Shown: positions 21,965-30,289 of the stretch, piece after piece
Position numbering within the stretch: position 1 is the first letter of the stretch
Layout: the number at the start of each line of letters is the position of its first letter
IMG/VR virus record: IMGVR_UViG_3300030098_004159
Location: 1-44,035 of that record
Strand: one strand, 5' to 3'
DNA length: 44,035 nt
Origin: a virus
The notes under the pieces: model-generated
What the model saw: only the letters and a program-made list of their open reading frames with translations
Database searches by the model: none
Told to the model about the DNA's origin: nothing
Program-made: the position numbers and the translations under genes

Positions 21965-23040
21965 TGGCAGCTATCTCACTACAAGATACCCAAACTAATT
22001 GGGAGAGTTTCTGTAATTGGGTAACATCAACTAACAACAGAATTTATGTTGGTTGGTTCGGCGTACTTATGATACCCGCACTTTTAACAGCAGCAACTTG
22101 TTTTATTATTGCCTTCATCGCTGCACCCCCTGTGGATATTGATGGCATACGTGAACCCGTTGCAGGATCTCTTTTATATGGTAACAACATCATCTCAGGA
22201 GCAGTGGTCCCCAGCTCCAACGCCATCGGATTGCACTTCTACCCAATATGGGAAGCAGCAACCCTCGACGAATGGCTCTACAATGGCGGACCTTATCAAC
22301 TCATCGTTTTCCACTTCCTTATCGGTGTCGCAGCTTACATGGGACGCCAATGGGAACTTAGTTATAGACTCGGAATGCGACCATGGATAGCAGTAGCATA
22401 TTCAGCACCATTATCTGCAGCAGCAGCTGTGTTTCTCGTTTACCCATTTGGGCAAGGGAGTTTTAGTGATGGTATGCCTCTTGGTATCTCTGGTACTTTT
22501 AACTTTATGTTCGTATTCCAAGCAGAACACAATATCCTTATGCATCCGTTCCACATGCTCGGTGTTGCTGGGGTATTCGGTGGAGCTTTGTTCGCTGCTA
22601 TGCATGGAAGTCTCGTTACGTCTTCACTTTTGCGTGAGACTACTGGTCTTGAGTCGCAGAATTATGGCTATAAATTTGGTCAAGAAGAAGAGACTTATAA
22701 CATCGTTGCAGCTCACGGTTACTTCGGTCGCTTAATTTTTCAATATGCTTCTTTTAATAATAGCCGTGCTTTACATTTCTTTCTCGGTGTTTGGCCCGTC
22801 GTTGGCATATGGCTTACCTCTATGGGAATCTGCACAATGGCTTTCAACCTTAATGGATTCAACTTTAACCAATCCGTTGTTGATGCTAATAGTAAAGTTG
22901 TCCCAACATGGGGTGACGTTTTAAACCGTGCCAATTTAGGTATGGAAGTCATGCATGAAAGAAACGCACACAATTTTCCACTTGACTTAGCATCTGCTGA
23001 GTCTACTGAGGTTGCATTAACAGCTCCCTCATTAGCATAA
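21964..23040 (+). CDS. psbA: Photosystem II D1 protein
   Basis: A full-length D1 (358 aa) with its five membrane helices. It keeps electron flow and ATP production going during infection by replacing damaged host D1. Signature segments: [43 protein letters not shown] (broken only for this note), [29 protein letters not shown] and a C-terminal extension after Ala343 that is cleaved on maturation. Numbering runs one below the canonical scheme. The residue at canonical position 130 is Gln (GRQWE), the low-light D1:1 type. No intron or frameshift. It is followed by a riboswitch-like RNA. Confidence 0.98.
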   Translation: MAAISLQDTQTNWESFCNWVTSTNNRIYVGWFGVLMIPALLTAATCFIIAFIAAPPVDIDGIREPVAGSLLYGNNIISGAVVPSSNAIGLHFYPIWEAATLDEWLYNGGPYQLIVFHFLIGVAAYMGRQWELSYRLGMRPWIAVAYSAPLSAAAAVFLVYPFGQGSFSDGMPLGISGTFNFMFVFQAEHNILMHPFHMLGVAGVFGGALFAAMHGSLVTSSLLRETTGLESQNYGYKFGQEEETYNIVAAHGYFGRLIFQYASFNNSRALHFFLGVWPVVGIWLTSMGICTMAFNLNGFNFNQSVVDANSKVVPTWGDVLNRANLGMEVMHERNAHNFPLDLASAESTEVALTAPSLA

Positions 23041-23046
23041 TTGCCA

Positions 23047-23110
23047 CGTCCGTTCATCCCTTACGGGACGCAGGTGATCTGACCATGGAACGGGGGTCAG
23101 GTACTGAGGA
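23047..23110 (+). promoter_or_regulatory. Glutamine riboswitch-like RNA (Downstream-peptide motif)
   Basis: The fold matches the Downstream-peptide/glnA class, shown to bind glutamine. P1: CCGTTC (23050-23055) pairs with GAACGG (23088-23093). P2: TCCC-TTAC-GGGA (23057-23068) forms the inner hairpin. Between them is GCAGGT, and a pseudoknot joins CTGACC (23079-23084) to GGTCAG (23095-23100). A ribosome site (GAGG, 23106-23109) and the ATG of a 33-aa peptide (23116) follow, as the class name implies. Ligand binding should stabilise the pseudoknot and limit translation of the peptide; this last step is inference. Confidence 0.85.
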
Positions 23111-23115
23111 TAATT

Positions 23116-23217
23116 ATGACTCAAGTAGAACTACAAGCTCGAATCAAAGAGCAAAGAGATCACGCTAGATTACAATTACTTAAGTATCGTGGCATAGAGT
23201 ACACCAAAACAAAATAG
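23116..23217 (+). CDS. YRG-type small peptide under the riboswitch, 33 aa
   Basis: ATG 23116 follows GAGG by 6 bases and lies 15 bases after the riboswitch pseudoknot. The product is a charged helix (TQVELQARIKEQRDHARLQLL) ending in KYRGIEYTKTK. The YRG-x-x-Y end resembles the short cyanobacterial DUF4278 family (typically xYRGVxY). The riboswitch plus this peptide is the expected Downstream-peptide arrangement. It may act as a nitrogen-responsive regulator like other riboswitch-controlled cyanobacterial peptides; function not proven. Confidence 0.75.
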   Translation: MTQVELQARIKEQRDHARLQLLKYRGIEYTKTK

Positions 23218-23304
23218 TACTCAGCTGTGCGTAACCACATTAAACTATGGCCGGACAGTATGGCGGAACCATGCATACCGGTGACACACTAATAACTATT
23301 TATT

Positions 23305-23784
23305 ATGGCTTTTAATCAAAACGCTTCAGCAGGTCAGGTAGTCTTTTCTGCTCAGGAGCCAATCACTAAAGTTGTTTTAGCTAACCAAGATGTAACCAGT
23401 TCAACTACTCTTGCAGATGTAACTGATCTTACAATCAGAATTGGTAAGTATGAAAGAATTAACTTTAAGTATAATATTTTCTATACAACAGCTGCAGCTG
23501 GTGATTTTAAATATCTAATTGATACTCCTGCTAGTTTAACAACTTACCGTGTAGCTCAAAACGGTTGCGACCACGCTGGTGCGGCTTTAGCTTCTATCAT
23601 CACAGCTGAAGGTAGTGCTATTGCAATAACAGCTTCAGGTACTGATGGTTGTTTACAACTAACAGGTACTATTGAAAACGGTGCAACAGCTGGAGACCTT
23701 AAGTTCTCCTTTGCACAGAATACTTCAGACAGTACAGCAGCAACTGTACGTGAAGGTTCAAGCGTTCAATACTATCGCTTCTAA
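23305..23784 (+). CDS. Beta-rich structural protein upstream of capsid
   Basis: A 159-aa protein dominated by beta strands and small residues (FSAQEPITKVVLANQDVTSSTTL, then LTIRIGKYERINFKYNIFYTTAAAGDFKYLIDTPASL). The pattern of Thr/Ala-rich turns and a K-Y-...-F-K-Y strand pair is common in phage decoration or virion surface proteins. It lies between psbA and the capsid gene, which supports a head component. There is an 87-bp leader with a possible hairpin upstream. The exact role is not identifiable. Confidence 0.6.
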   Translation: MAFNQNASAGQVVFSAQEPITKVVLANQDVTSSTTLADVTDLTIRIGKYERINFKYNIFYTTAAAGDFKYLIDTPASLTTYRVAQNGCDHAGAALASIITAEGSAIAITASGTDGCLQLTGTIENGATAGDLKFSFAQNTSDSTAATVREGSSVQYYRF

Positions 23785-23968
23785 ATAGTATAAGCGGAGG
23801 AGCACCTCAGAGTCGGACTCCTTCGCCGTTGGCTTTTTGCCCTTACGAGGATACCAATTAGCCGTCTAGACGGTGGGATAGACCACAAATATCAATGAGT
23901 CCAATTAAGACTCACAACTTTTTACGTAAGAAGACGAGTAAATATACCTTTAATTTTGAACCGAAAAT
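23785..23968. promoter_or_regulatory. Structured capsid leader
   Basis: 184 bp without a gene. Three structures: a 9-bp stem GCGGAGGAG/CTCCTTCGC (23794-23802 with 23818-23826, one G-U pair) followed within 7 bases by a T5 run, possibly a terminator for the upstream gene; a perfect 12-bp palindrome CCGTCTAGACGG (23862-23873); and TGAGTC/GACTCA around CAATTAA (23896-23914). A late phage promoter for the abundantly made capsid is expected here, but I cannot identify its sequence. Confidence 0.5.
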
Positions 23969-24985
23969 ATGGCTAACGCTACACAGTCGGTACTTGGTGC
24001 TTTGAATAAAGCGGTATCTAATACTGCTGGATCTCAGGCATATGATACTAAGTATGCGACCTATCTAAAGCTGTTCTCAGGTGAGCTATTTAAAGCTTAT
24101 GAGTCAGCAACTATAGCACGTGACACCGTGCAAAGGCGTACCTTGAAGAACGGTAAATCATTACAATTCATCTTCACAGGACGCATGCAAGCGGCGTATC
24201 ACACACCCGGGGAGCCTATCCTTGGAAGTGGTGATCCTCCAGTAGCTGAGAAAACTATACAATGTGATGACCTATTAATTAGTTCAGCATTCGTATATGA
24301 CTTAGATGAAACACTTGCACATTACTCTCTACGCTCAGAGATCTCTGCTAAGATCGGTCATGCTTTGGCTGAGGCTTATGATAAGAAAGTGTTTAGAACT
24401 ATTGCTAAAGCAGCAAGAGAAGCACATCCTATCACAGCATCACCCGGACCAGAACCCGGTGGTACACAGATCGAGCTAGGTGTAACTAAGGAGTATAACG
24501 CACAAGCACTTGTTGATGCTTTCTTTGAAGCAGCTGCAGTTCTTGACGAAAAAAATCTCCCAAAAACTGGACGTACTGCGATACTTAATCCAAGACAATA
24601 CTATGCCTTGGTATCACAGGTTTCTTCTAACATCTTAAACAGAGACTATGGTAACTCACAAGGTAACCTTAACTCTGGTGAAGGTCTAGTTGAAATTGCT
24701 GGTATTCAGATCAAGCGTTCAAACAACCTACCTTTCCTAGCTGGTACAGTTAATGGACAGTCAGGTGAAAACAACGATTACTCTGGTGACTTCTCAACTC
24801 ATTGCGGTCTTATCTATCAAAGAGATGCTGCAGGTATTGTAGAAGCAGTTGGACCTCAGGTTCAAGTAACAGGCGGAGATGTGTCCGTTTTATACCAAGG
24901 TGACGTTATGGTTGGTAGACTTGCTATGGGTGTAGGAACTCTAAACCCAGCAGGTGCAATAGAATTAACTTCAGCACGTAGCTAA
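23969..24985 (+). CDS. Major capsid protein (T7 gp10-like)
   Basis: A 338-aa capsid subunit (T7 gp10A is 345) between scaffold and tail genes. The N-terminal arm ends in KLFSGELFKAYESATIARDTVQRRTLKNGKSLQF, followed by the HK97-like P-domain helix region (EISAKIGHALAEAYDKKVFRTIAKAAREAH), and a C-terminal GDVSVLYQGDVMVGRLAMGVGTLNPAGAIEL. No long gp10B-type extension is seen. It makes the T=7 shell. No strong ribosome site. Confidence 0.95.
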   Translation: MANATQSVLGALNKAVSNTAGSQAYDTKYATYLKLFSGELFKAYESATIARDTVQRRTLKNGKSLQFIFTGRMQAAYHTPGEPILGSGDPPVAEKTIQCDDLLISSAFVYDLDETLAHYSLRSEISAKIGHALAEAYDKKVFRTIAKAAREAHPITASPGPEPGGTQIELGVTKEYNAQALVDAFFEAAAVLDEKNLPKTGRTAILNPRQYYALVSQVSSNILNRDYGNSQGNLNSGEGLVEIAGIQIKRSNNLPFLAGTVNGQSGENNDYSGDFSTHCGLIYQRDAAGIVEAVGPQVQVTGGDVSVLYQGDVMVGRLAMGVGTLNPAGAIELTSARS

Positions 24986-24987
24986 TC

Positions 24988-25155
24988 ATGTCTTTAAAAC
25001 CCGGTACTTCACAAACAGTTACTAGGACTACTGGTAATGGTGCAAGTCTTAGCGGTATTGGACAGGTTGATAAATCAATCACCAAGAACCCTTCAACTCC
25101 TTTGGAGTATGGAAGGCAGCACTCTGACAGTACACTTCTAGGAACAGTTTCTTAA
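24988..25155 (+). CDS. Small hypothetical protein after capsid, 55 aa
   Basis: ATG 24988 lies two bases after the capsid stop. The product is polar and Thr/Ser/Gly-rich (KPGTSQTVTRTTGNGASLSGIGQV, then NPSTPLEYGRQHSDSTLLG). It is below the size of most gene calls but sits tightly between capsid and the next ORF, and is probably a small virion-associated protein. No function known. Confidence 0.5.
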   Translation: MSLKPGTSQTVTRTTGNGASLSGIGQVDKSITKNPSTPLEYGRQHSDSTLLGTVS

Positions 25156-25167
25156 CAATAAAATATT

Positions 25168-25365
25168 ATGGCAGTTCCAACAGCAGTTGGAGAATACGGA
25201 TCTTGTCAAGGTACAGAGACTCGTATATCTCCTTCAGATACAAGTGGATCAGGCTCACCTTCAGCGGTAGCTTCCACAACAAAAAACTTACGTTTAGCAT
25301 ATAATACTGTAGGCAGTACAGGTGTCGTTGATACTTGTGCAGTTGTTACAGGACAATATACTTAA
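25168..25365 (+). CDS. Small Ser/Thr-rich protein after capsid, 65 aa
   Basis: Starts 12 bases after the preceding gene. It is rich in Ser, Thr, Gly and Val (CQGTETRISPSDTSGSGSPSAV, then LAYNTVGSTGVVDTCAVVTGQYT), with two Cys in the C-terminal half. Low-complexity, beta-type composition resembles small virion surface proteins. It is the last gene before the strong terminator at 25375. Function unknown. Confidence 0.6.
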   Translation: MAVPTAVGEYGSCQGTETRISPSDTSGSGSPSAVASTTKNLRLAYNTVGSTGVVDTCAVVTGQYT

Positions 25366-25374
25366 CATATATAA

Positions 25375-25402
25375 GGGGGGTTTCACGACCTCCCTTTTTT
25401 TT
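25375..25402 (+). terminator. Strong intrinsic terminator after the capsid block
   Basis: GGGGGGT (25375-25381) pairs with ACCTCCC (25388-25394) around TTCACG, a 7-bp GC-rich stem with one G-U pair, immediately followed by eight Ts (25395-25402). It lies 10 bases after the last small gene stop and before gp11. It corresponds in position to the main late terminator Tphi of T7, just after the capsid gene. Confidence 0.9.
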
Positions 25403-25420
25403 ATTAATAAATCTTAACCT

Positions 25421-26053
25421 ATGACTACCACAACTACAACACTCGATACCGAACTATCCGCAGTAAACTCTATATTGGGTAGCATAGGTCAGTCTCCTAT
25501 ATCTCAATTAGACTTTACTAATCCAGAGGTATCATTTGTATACAACTTATTAAAAGAATCTAATCAAGATGTACAGAGTGAAGGATGGACTTTTAATTTA
25601 GAATATCATATAAAAAATACTAGCAAAACTAGCGATGATAAATTTATAATACCTTCAGATGTTATGCGTATAGACATGACAGATGAGTGGGATAAAACTA
25701 GAGACTTTGTAAGAAGAAAAGATTCGGATGGATTATGGAAAGTATATGATAGAGTTAACCATACTTTTGAATTTCCAGATGATGATTACTTTCACTTTAA
25801 TTATGTGAGACTTTTAAATTTTGAAGATATACCAGCTCCATTCCAAAGGTATATTATATATAAAGCTTGCGGTAGAGCCGCAGTACAATTAGTTTCTAAT
25901 GCTGAACTACAAAAAATGATGAGTACTTTTGAGACTCAAGCTAGAGCAGCATGTATAGAATATGAATGCAATCAAGGTGACCATAACTTTATGGGATGGC
26001 CAGATGAATCTGCATATCAATCTTATAAACCTTATAGAGCACTAAGACGTTAA
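25421..26053 (+). CDS. Tail tubular protein A, adaptor (T7 gp11-like)
   Basis: A 210-aa protein (T7 gp11 is 196) forming the ring between the portal and the nozzle. N-terminal LDTELSAVNSILGSIGQSPISQLD, VYNLLKESNQDVQSEGWTFN and the C-terminal FQRYIIYKACGRAAVQLVSN are typical of the family. It overlaps gp12 as TAATG. High confidence from family pattern and position. Confidence 0.95.
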   Translation: MTTTTTTLDTELSAVNSILGSIGQSPISQLDFTNPEVSFVYNLLKESNQDVQSEGWTFNLEYHIKNTSKTSDDKFIIPSDVMRIDMTDEWDKTRDFVRRKDSDGLWKVYDRVNHTFEFPDDDYFHFNYVRLLNFEDIPAPFQRYIIYKACGRAAVQLVSNAELQKMMSTFETQARAACIEYECNQGDHNFMGWPDESAYQSYKPYRALRR

Positions 26054-29000
26054 TGGCAAGTGTTACACAAAAGATACCTAGTTACGTATTAGGTATGTCT
26101 ACACAACCCGATGAAAAAAAAGTTCCGGGTCAAGTAGTAGACTTAGTTAATGGCGTTCCTGATGTTGTAAGACAACTTATTAAACGTCCGGGAAGTCAAT
26201 TAATCAGTACAATAACTCCATCTACAGCAGCTAATGCAAAATGGTTTAATATATATACAGATGATTCAGAACAATATATAGGTCAAGCTGCAGCTGACGG
26301 TACAGTTACTATATGGAGATGTAGTGATGGAGCAGTTATACCGGTTGATTATGCGAATGTAGCAGGTACTAACAAAGCTACTTACTTAGACAACACCGCA
26401 TTGTCAGATGAAAAGTCTTCTGACATACAGGTAATGACAATTAATGAAACTACATTCTTTTGTAATAGAAGAAAAAATGTAGCAATGTTAACAGATGCTT
26501 CAAAAAAATCTCCTCCTCAATTAAATGAAGCGTTTATATCTTTAGATACTATATCTTATGGTAAGCAATATGCTTTAGATATTTATGATCCTACAAGTAA
26601 TGCTACTACTAGCCACACAAGAGCGACAGGATTGACAGTTGCTACTGTTGATGATTCTTCAGACTATAGTGGTACCAGTAATGGTGACTGTAAAGGAGCA
26701 GGTAGAGAAGTTGTAAATGTTAACACAGGTACAGCTATCGGATCTACTTCACCTCCTAATGCTAGTTCAGGTGGTAAGAGTAATCTTAGGTATGAAATAG
26801 ATACTCGTTGCACACCTCAACCTACTGGTACAGTTGATGATAGTTATACATATCACGACACATATCAATCTTATGTAAAATTACAATTTGGTGGAGAAGG
26901 GTGGACAACAAATGATACACATCAACATACATCAGCAAAAGGTGTAACAACTACAGCTACTGTTAAAAGTCATGTAACTGTAATATCTCGAGCTAATGTT
27001 GCTATGGTACGTCCGGCTCCTACATCATCTAGTGCAGATGAACATGTATCTTCTGGAGGTATATTAGGAGATTTAAAAACAGCTTTAGATGCTATAAGTG
27101 GACATGGTATTACCGCTACTATTTCTGGTAATGGTATTCATTTATACAGAGCTACTCCATTTGGCGTTACTTCACCTGAAAAACAATTAATGACTGTTAC
27201 TACAACAGAAGCTAATAATATAGCTGACTTACCTCGTGTATGTCGTCACGGTTATACAGTACGTATTGTTAATAGTGGTGAAGATATGGATGATTACTAC
27301 CTTCGATTTCAAGCTGAAGGTGTATCAGCAGATATAATACAGCAAGGTACATATGCTAGAGCAGGATCTACTATAACTGTCACTTCTGCTGGACATGGAT
27401 TTAGTAATGGTGATCAAGTTATATTAGATGTAACAAGTGGTAATGGGAGTGATGGATATTATACAGTAGCTAACGTAGCAACTAATACATTTGAAGTTAC
27501 AGATGCATCCTCAGGTACAACTAGCGGTAATGTTACAATTCATCCAGTTCGCTACGGAGAGGGCGTGTGGGAAGAGGTAGCAGCTCCCGGGATAACAACT
27601 ACCTTCGATAACGATACAATGCCTCTGAGCCTCACTAGAGTGCTTCCGGGGACATTTTCTATAAATGGAGGTGGTGCTACATCTTATCCTAATGGTGCAT
27701 TCCAATTTAATTATCCAGATTGGGGTAAACGTGATGTAGGTGATGATGTAACAAACCCTGAACCATCGTTTGTAGGATATCCAATTCAAAAGATGTTGTT
27801 CTTTAGAAATAGAATAGCTTTGCTTAGTGCAGAAAATGTTATATTATCTAGAGTAAATGACTTCTATAATTTTTGGGTAAAAACTGCAATGGCAATTTCT
27901 AATGCAGACCCTATTGATTTACAATCTAGTTCGACATTTCCTACTAAATTATTTGATGCTGTCGAAACAGCAAATGGTTTAGTTATATTTAGTGCTAGTG
28001 AACAGTTCTTACTGAGTTCTGGAGCGGAAGCTTTACTTACTCCTGAAACAGCTAAGATAACATATGTATCATCCTATGCATTCAACTCTGACAGCAACCC
28101 TGTGTCTTTAGGAATTACTATAGGATTTTTAAACAGTACAGCTAGGGAAGCTAGGTTCTATGAAGTTGCAAATGTTTCAACACGAAATGAACCTGATGTT
28201 ATGGAACAAAGTAAAATTATTGCAGAATTATTTCCTCAAAATTTAACCAATGTTACAGCATCAACTGAAAACCAATTATTATTATTTGCAGTAGATAGTA
28301 CATTACATACAGCAACTAATGAAGTATGGGGTTATAAATGGTATGAAGCCGGAGATCAACGTGCTCAATCAGCATGGTTTAGATGGACATTACCTAATAA
28401 TGTAATCTATCATACTATTATGGATGATAAATATTATGCTATATTAAATACTGGTTCTACATATACACTAGAACAATTTGACATAAAATTATCTTCGGCT
28501 ACTCCGATGATAGGTTCTCCGCCAGATGAAAATCGTGTTCATTTAGATACGAAAAAAACAATAGCATCTGGAGATATGACTTATAATAGTGCTACGGATG
28601 TGACAACGTTTACATTAGGTGCAGGATTTTATAGCTCTCGTACACTCACAGCTTACTGTATAACTGATAGTGACGCAGCTGGTAAGAGTTATGATATTCC
28701 ATCATCTGCTATTACAGGTACAGCTCCTAACGAAACAGTTACTTTACCCGGAAATTGGAAGACATCCACCGAAGCTGGTGCGTCTACAAGTTCTGTAAAT
28801 ACAGATTTAATTGTTGGGTATGAGTATGAATTTGAAGTTGAGTTACCTAAAGTATATGTAACTAGAGCTGAAGGTGAAAAGACTAGATCTGAAACCAGAG
28901 GGTCTCTTGTTATACATAGAATGAACTTTGACTTTGGAGATGTAGGAGTATTAGATATAACATTACAACGTAAAGGAAGAGCTGATTATACATATACAGT

Positions 29001-29193
29001 TGAATCAAAAGAATGGAATAATATTAATGCTAGTACTGCTGCAATAGCACCAGAATACAGGCATACAATTCCAGTATATGATAGAAACACTAATTTAAGT
29101 GTATTTATAAAATCCAATCATCCTTCACCAGCAACACTTCATTCAATGAACTGGGAAGGAGATTACTCACCAAGATATTATCAACGTGTCTAA
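26053..29193 (+). CDS. Tail tubular protein B, nozzle (T7 gp12-like)
   Basis: A 1046-aa nozzle protein (T7 gp12 is 794). The N-terminal IPSYVLGMSTQPDEKKVPGQ and LVNGVPDVVRQLIKRPG are diagnostic. Later segments include PIQKMLFFRNRIALLSAENV and VELPKVYVTRAEGEK. The extra length includes a compact beta module at about residues 430-497 (STITVTSAGHGFSNGDQVIL, then YYTVANVATNTFEVTDA), a repeat-type domain common in phage tail proteins but not part of T7 gp12. The stop overlaps gp13 by 8 bases. Confidence 0.95.
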   Translation: MASVTQKIPSYVLGMSTQPDEKKVPGQVVDLVNGVPDVVRQLIKRPGSQLISTITPSTAANAKWFNIYTDDSEQYIGQAAADGTVTIWRCSDGAVIPVDYANVAGTNKATYLDNTALSDEKSSDIQVMTINETTFFCNRRKNVAMLTDASKKSPPQLNEAFISLDTISYGKQYALDIYDPTSNATTSHTRATGLTVATVDDSSDYSGTSNGDCKGAGREVVNVNTGTAIGSTSPPNASSGGKSNLRYEIDTRCTPQPTGTVDDSYTYHDTYQSYVKLQFGGEGWTTNDTHQHTSAKGVTTTATVKSHVTVISRANVAMVRPAPTSSSADEHVSSGGILGDLKTALDAISGHGITATISGNGIHLYRATPFGVTSPEKQLMTVTTTEANNIADLPRVCRHGYTVRIVNSGEDMDDYYLRFQAEGVSADIIQQGTYARAGSTITVTSAGHGFSNGDQVILDVTSGNGSDGYYTVANVATNTFEVTDASSGTTSGNVTIHPVRYGEGVWEEVAAPGITTTFDNDTMPLSLTRVLPGTFSINGGGATSYPNGAFQFNYPDWGKRDVGDDVTNPEPSFVGYPIQKMLFFRNRIALLSAENVILSRVNDFYNFWVKTAMAISNADPIDLQSSSTFPTKLFDAVETANGLVIFSASEQFLLSSGAEALLTPETAKITYVSSYAFNSDSNPVSLGITIGFLNSTAREARFYEVANVSTRNEPDVMEQSKIIAELFPQNLTNVTASTENQLLLFAVDSTLHTATNEVWGYKWYEAGDQRAQSAWFRWTLPNNVIYHTIMDDKYYAILNTGSTYTLEQFDIKLSSATPMIGSPPDENRVHLDTKKTIASGDMTYNSATDVTTFTLGAGFYSSRTLTAYCITDSDAAGKSYDIPSSAITGTAPNETVTLPGNWKTSTEAGASTSSVNTDLIVGYEYEFEVELPKVYVTRAEGEKTRSETRGSLVIHRMNFDFGDVGVLDITLQRKGRADYTYTVESKEWNNINASTAAIAPEYRHTIPVYDRNTNLSVFIKSNHPSPATLHSMNWEGDYSPRYYQRV

Positions 29194-29686
29194 ATACATT
29201 CACCCAATTACAATGGAGGCTGCCGTCGAGGTTGCCTCTAATCTTCGTGCAGATGACTATAGAGAAGTATGGGAAGGTCATGGCCATTTCCCACGCTGGT
29301 ATATACCATTTGCTGCTTTTAATGGAGACACAGTTTACTTTAACGTGCCTAACGGCAAGACTGCCGGATTAGCCGGTGTACAGGAAGGTGGTAAAATTTG
29401 GATGTTATGTACCCCAGCTATACATGACTACCCACTCACCTTTGCACGAGAAGCTAAACGATTTATAGAAAGTAGAGAAGAGAAACTCCTTTGGAACATT
29501 GTAGATAAACGGAATACCGCTCATCTAAAACTTCTAAAGTTTCTAGGATTTAAGTTCTTACGGGAACTTGAACATGGTCCTAACAAATTAACCTTTATAG
29601 AATTTTGCCGTGTGCGAACCAGTAACAATGATATCAACCGGTCTATCAATGGCCGGTCAGGTAGCTCAACATCAAGCAGAAAGTAG
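29186..29686 (+). CDS. GNAT-like internal virion protein (T7 gp13-like)
   Basis: A 166-aa protein; the start is GTG at 29186, inside the last codons of gp12, since the first in-frame ATG (29213) would drop a strand-like N-terminus. It has an acetyltransferase-like core: an alpha-beta pattern and the C-terminal LLWNIVDKRNTAHLKLLKFLGFKFL, which lines up with T7 gp13 (WNYVWVGNTSHIRFLKTIG). T7 gp13 is needed for virion assembly and is not known to have acetyltransferase activity. The C-terminal 20 residues are Ser/Arg-rich and overlap gp14. Confidence 0.85.
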   Translation: MSKYIHPITMEAAVEVASNLRADDYREVWEGHGHFPRWYIPFAAFNGDTVYFNVPNGKTAGLAGVQEGGKIWMLCTPAIHDYPLTFAREAKRFIESREEKLLWNIVDKRNTAHLKLLKFLGFKFLRELEHGPNKLTFIEFCRVRTSNNDINRSINGRSGSSTSSRK

Positions 29687-30287
29687 TGCAGTAGCAGGTA
29701 GAAACCGTGCTAAATTACGTAACTTTGAAGAACAAAACAGATTGTATGATCGAGAAGTAATGCTTGATCGTGCTCAATATCGTAATGATATGCAGCTTGA
29801 AGATGTCAAACAAGATGATATCTATAGAGCTATGGTAGATCAATGGACTCAACAAGATGTAAAACTCAATCAATTATTTGCAGATGCAGATATGAAAATT
29901 GAGGAGTCTGTAAGAAAGATGTATCAAAATGAATATGCAGGTACACAAACAGGTGCAACTGCAGCTAGATTAGCAGGTAAAAGTGCTAAAGAAATGGGAC
30001 AAGAAAAATCTCAGATATTGCACAAGCTAATGATGGCTGAAGAAGAAACAACAATAAGTAAAGATATATCAAGAGAAGAAGGAGCAGGTAAATCTCGTGA
30101 TACATATGAAGCAATTAGATTTGCACCTATACATGGACCAACACCATTGGCTCCAGAGTTAGAAGCCAAACCAAGTTCAGCTAGTTTACTTTTAGGATTA
30201 GCAGGTACTGCAGTTGGTGGTTATTCAGATCATCGAGATTGGTTATCAACTGATGCTGGTGAAGCGTGGAAAGCAAGTAGGAGTTAA
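29610..30287 (+). CDS. Internal virion protein B (T7 gp14-like)
   Basis: A 225-aa protein (T7 gp14 is 196). It starts with GTG 29610; the resulting MCEPVTMISTGLSMAGQVA is the usual N-terminus of this family, so the non-ATG start is well supported. A short hydrophobic stretch is followed by long charged helices (KLRNFEEQNRLYDREVMLDRAQYRND) and an Ala/Gly-rich C-terminus (LLLGLAGTAVGG). In T7 gp14 is ejected and forms an outer-membrane pore. It overlaps gp13 by 77 bases. Confidence 0.9.
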   Translation: MCEPVTMISTGLSMAGQVAQHQAESSAVAGRNRAKLRNFEEQNRLYDREVMLDRAQYRNDMQLEDVKQDDIYRAMVDQWTQQDVKLNQLFADADMKIEESVRKMYQNEYAGTQTGATAARLAGKSAKEMGQEKSQILHKLMMAEEETTISKDISREEGAGKSRDTYEAIRFAPIHGPTPLAPELEAKPSSASLLLGLAGTAVGGYSDHRDWLSTDAGEAWKASRS

Positions 30288-30289
30288 TT

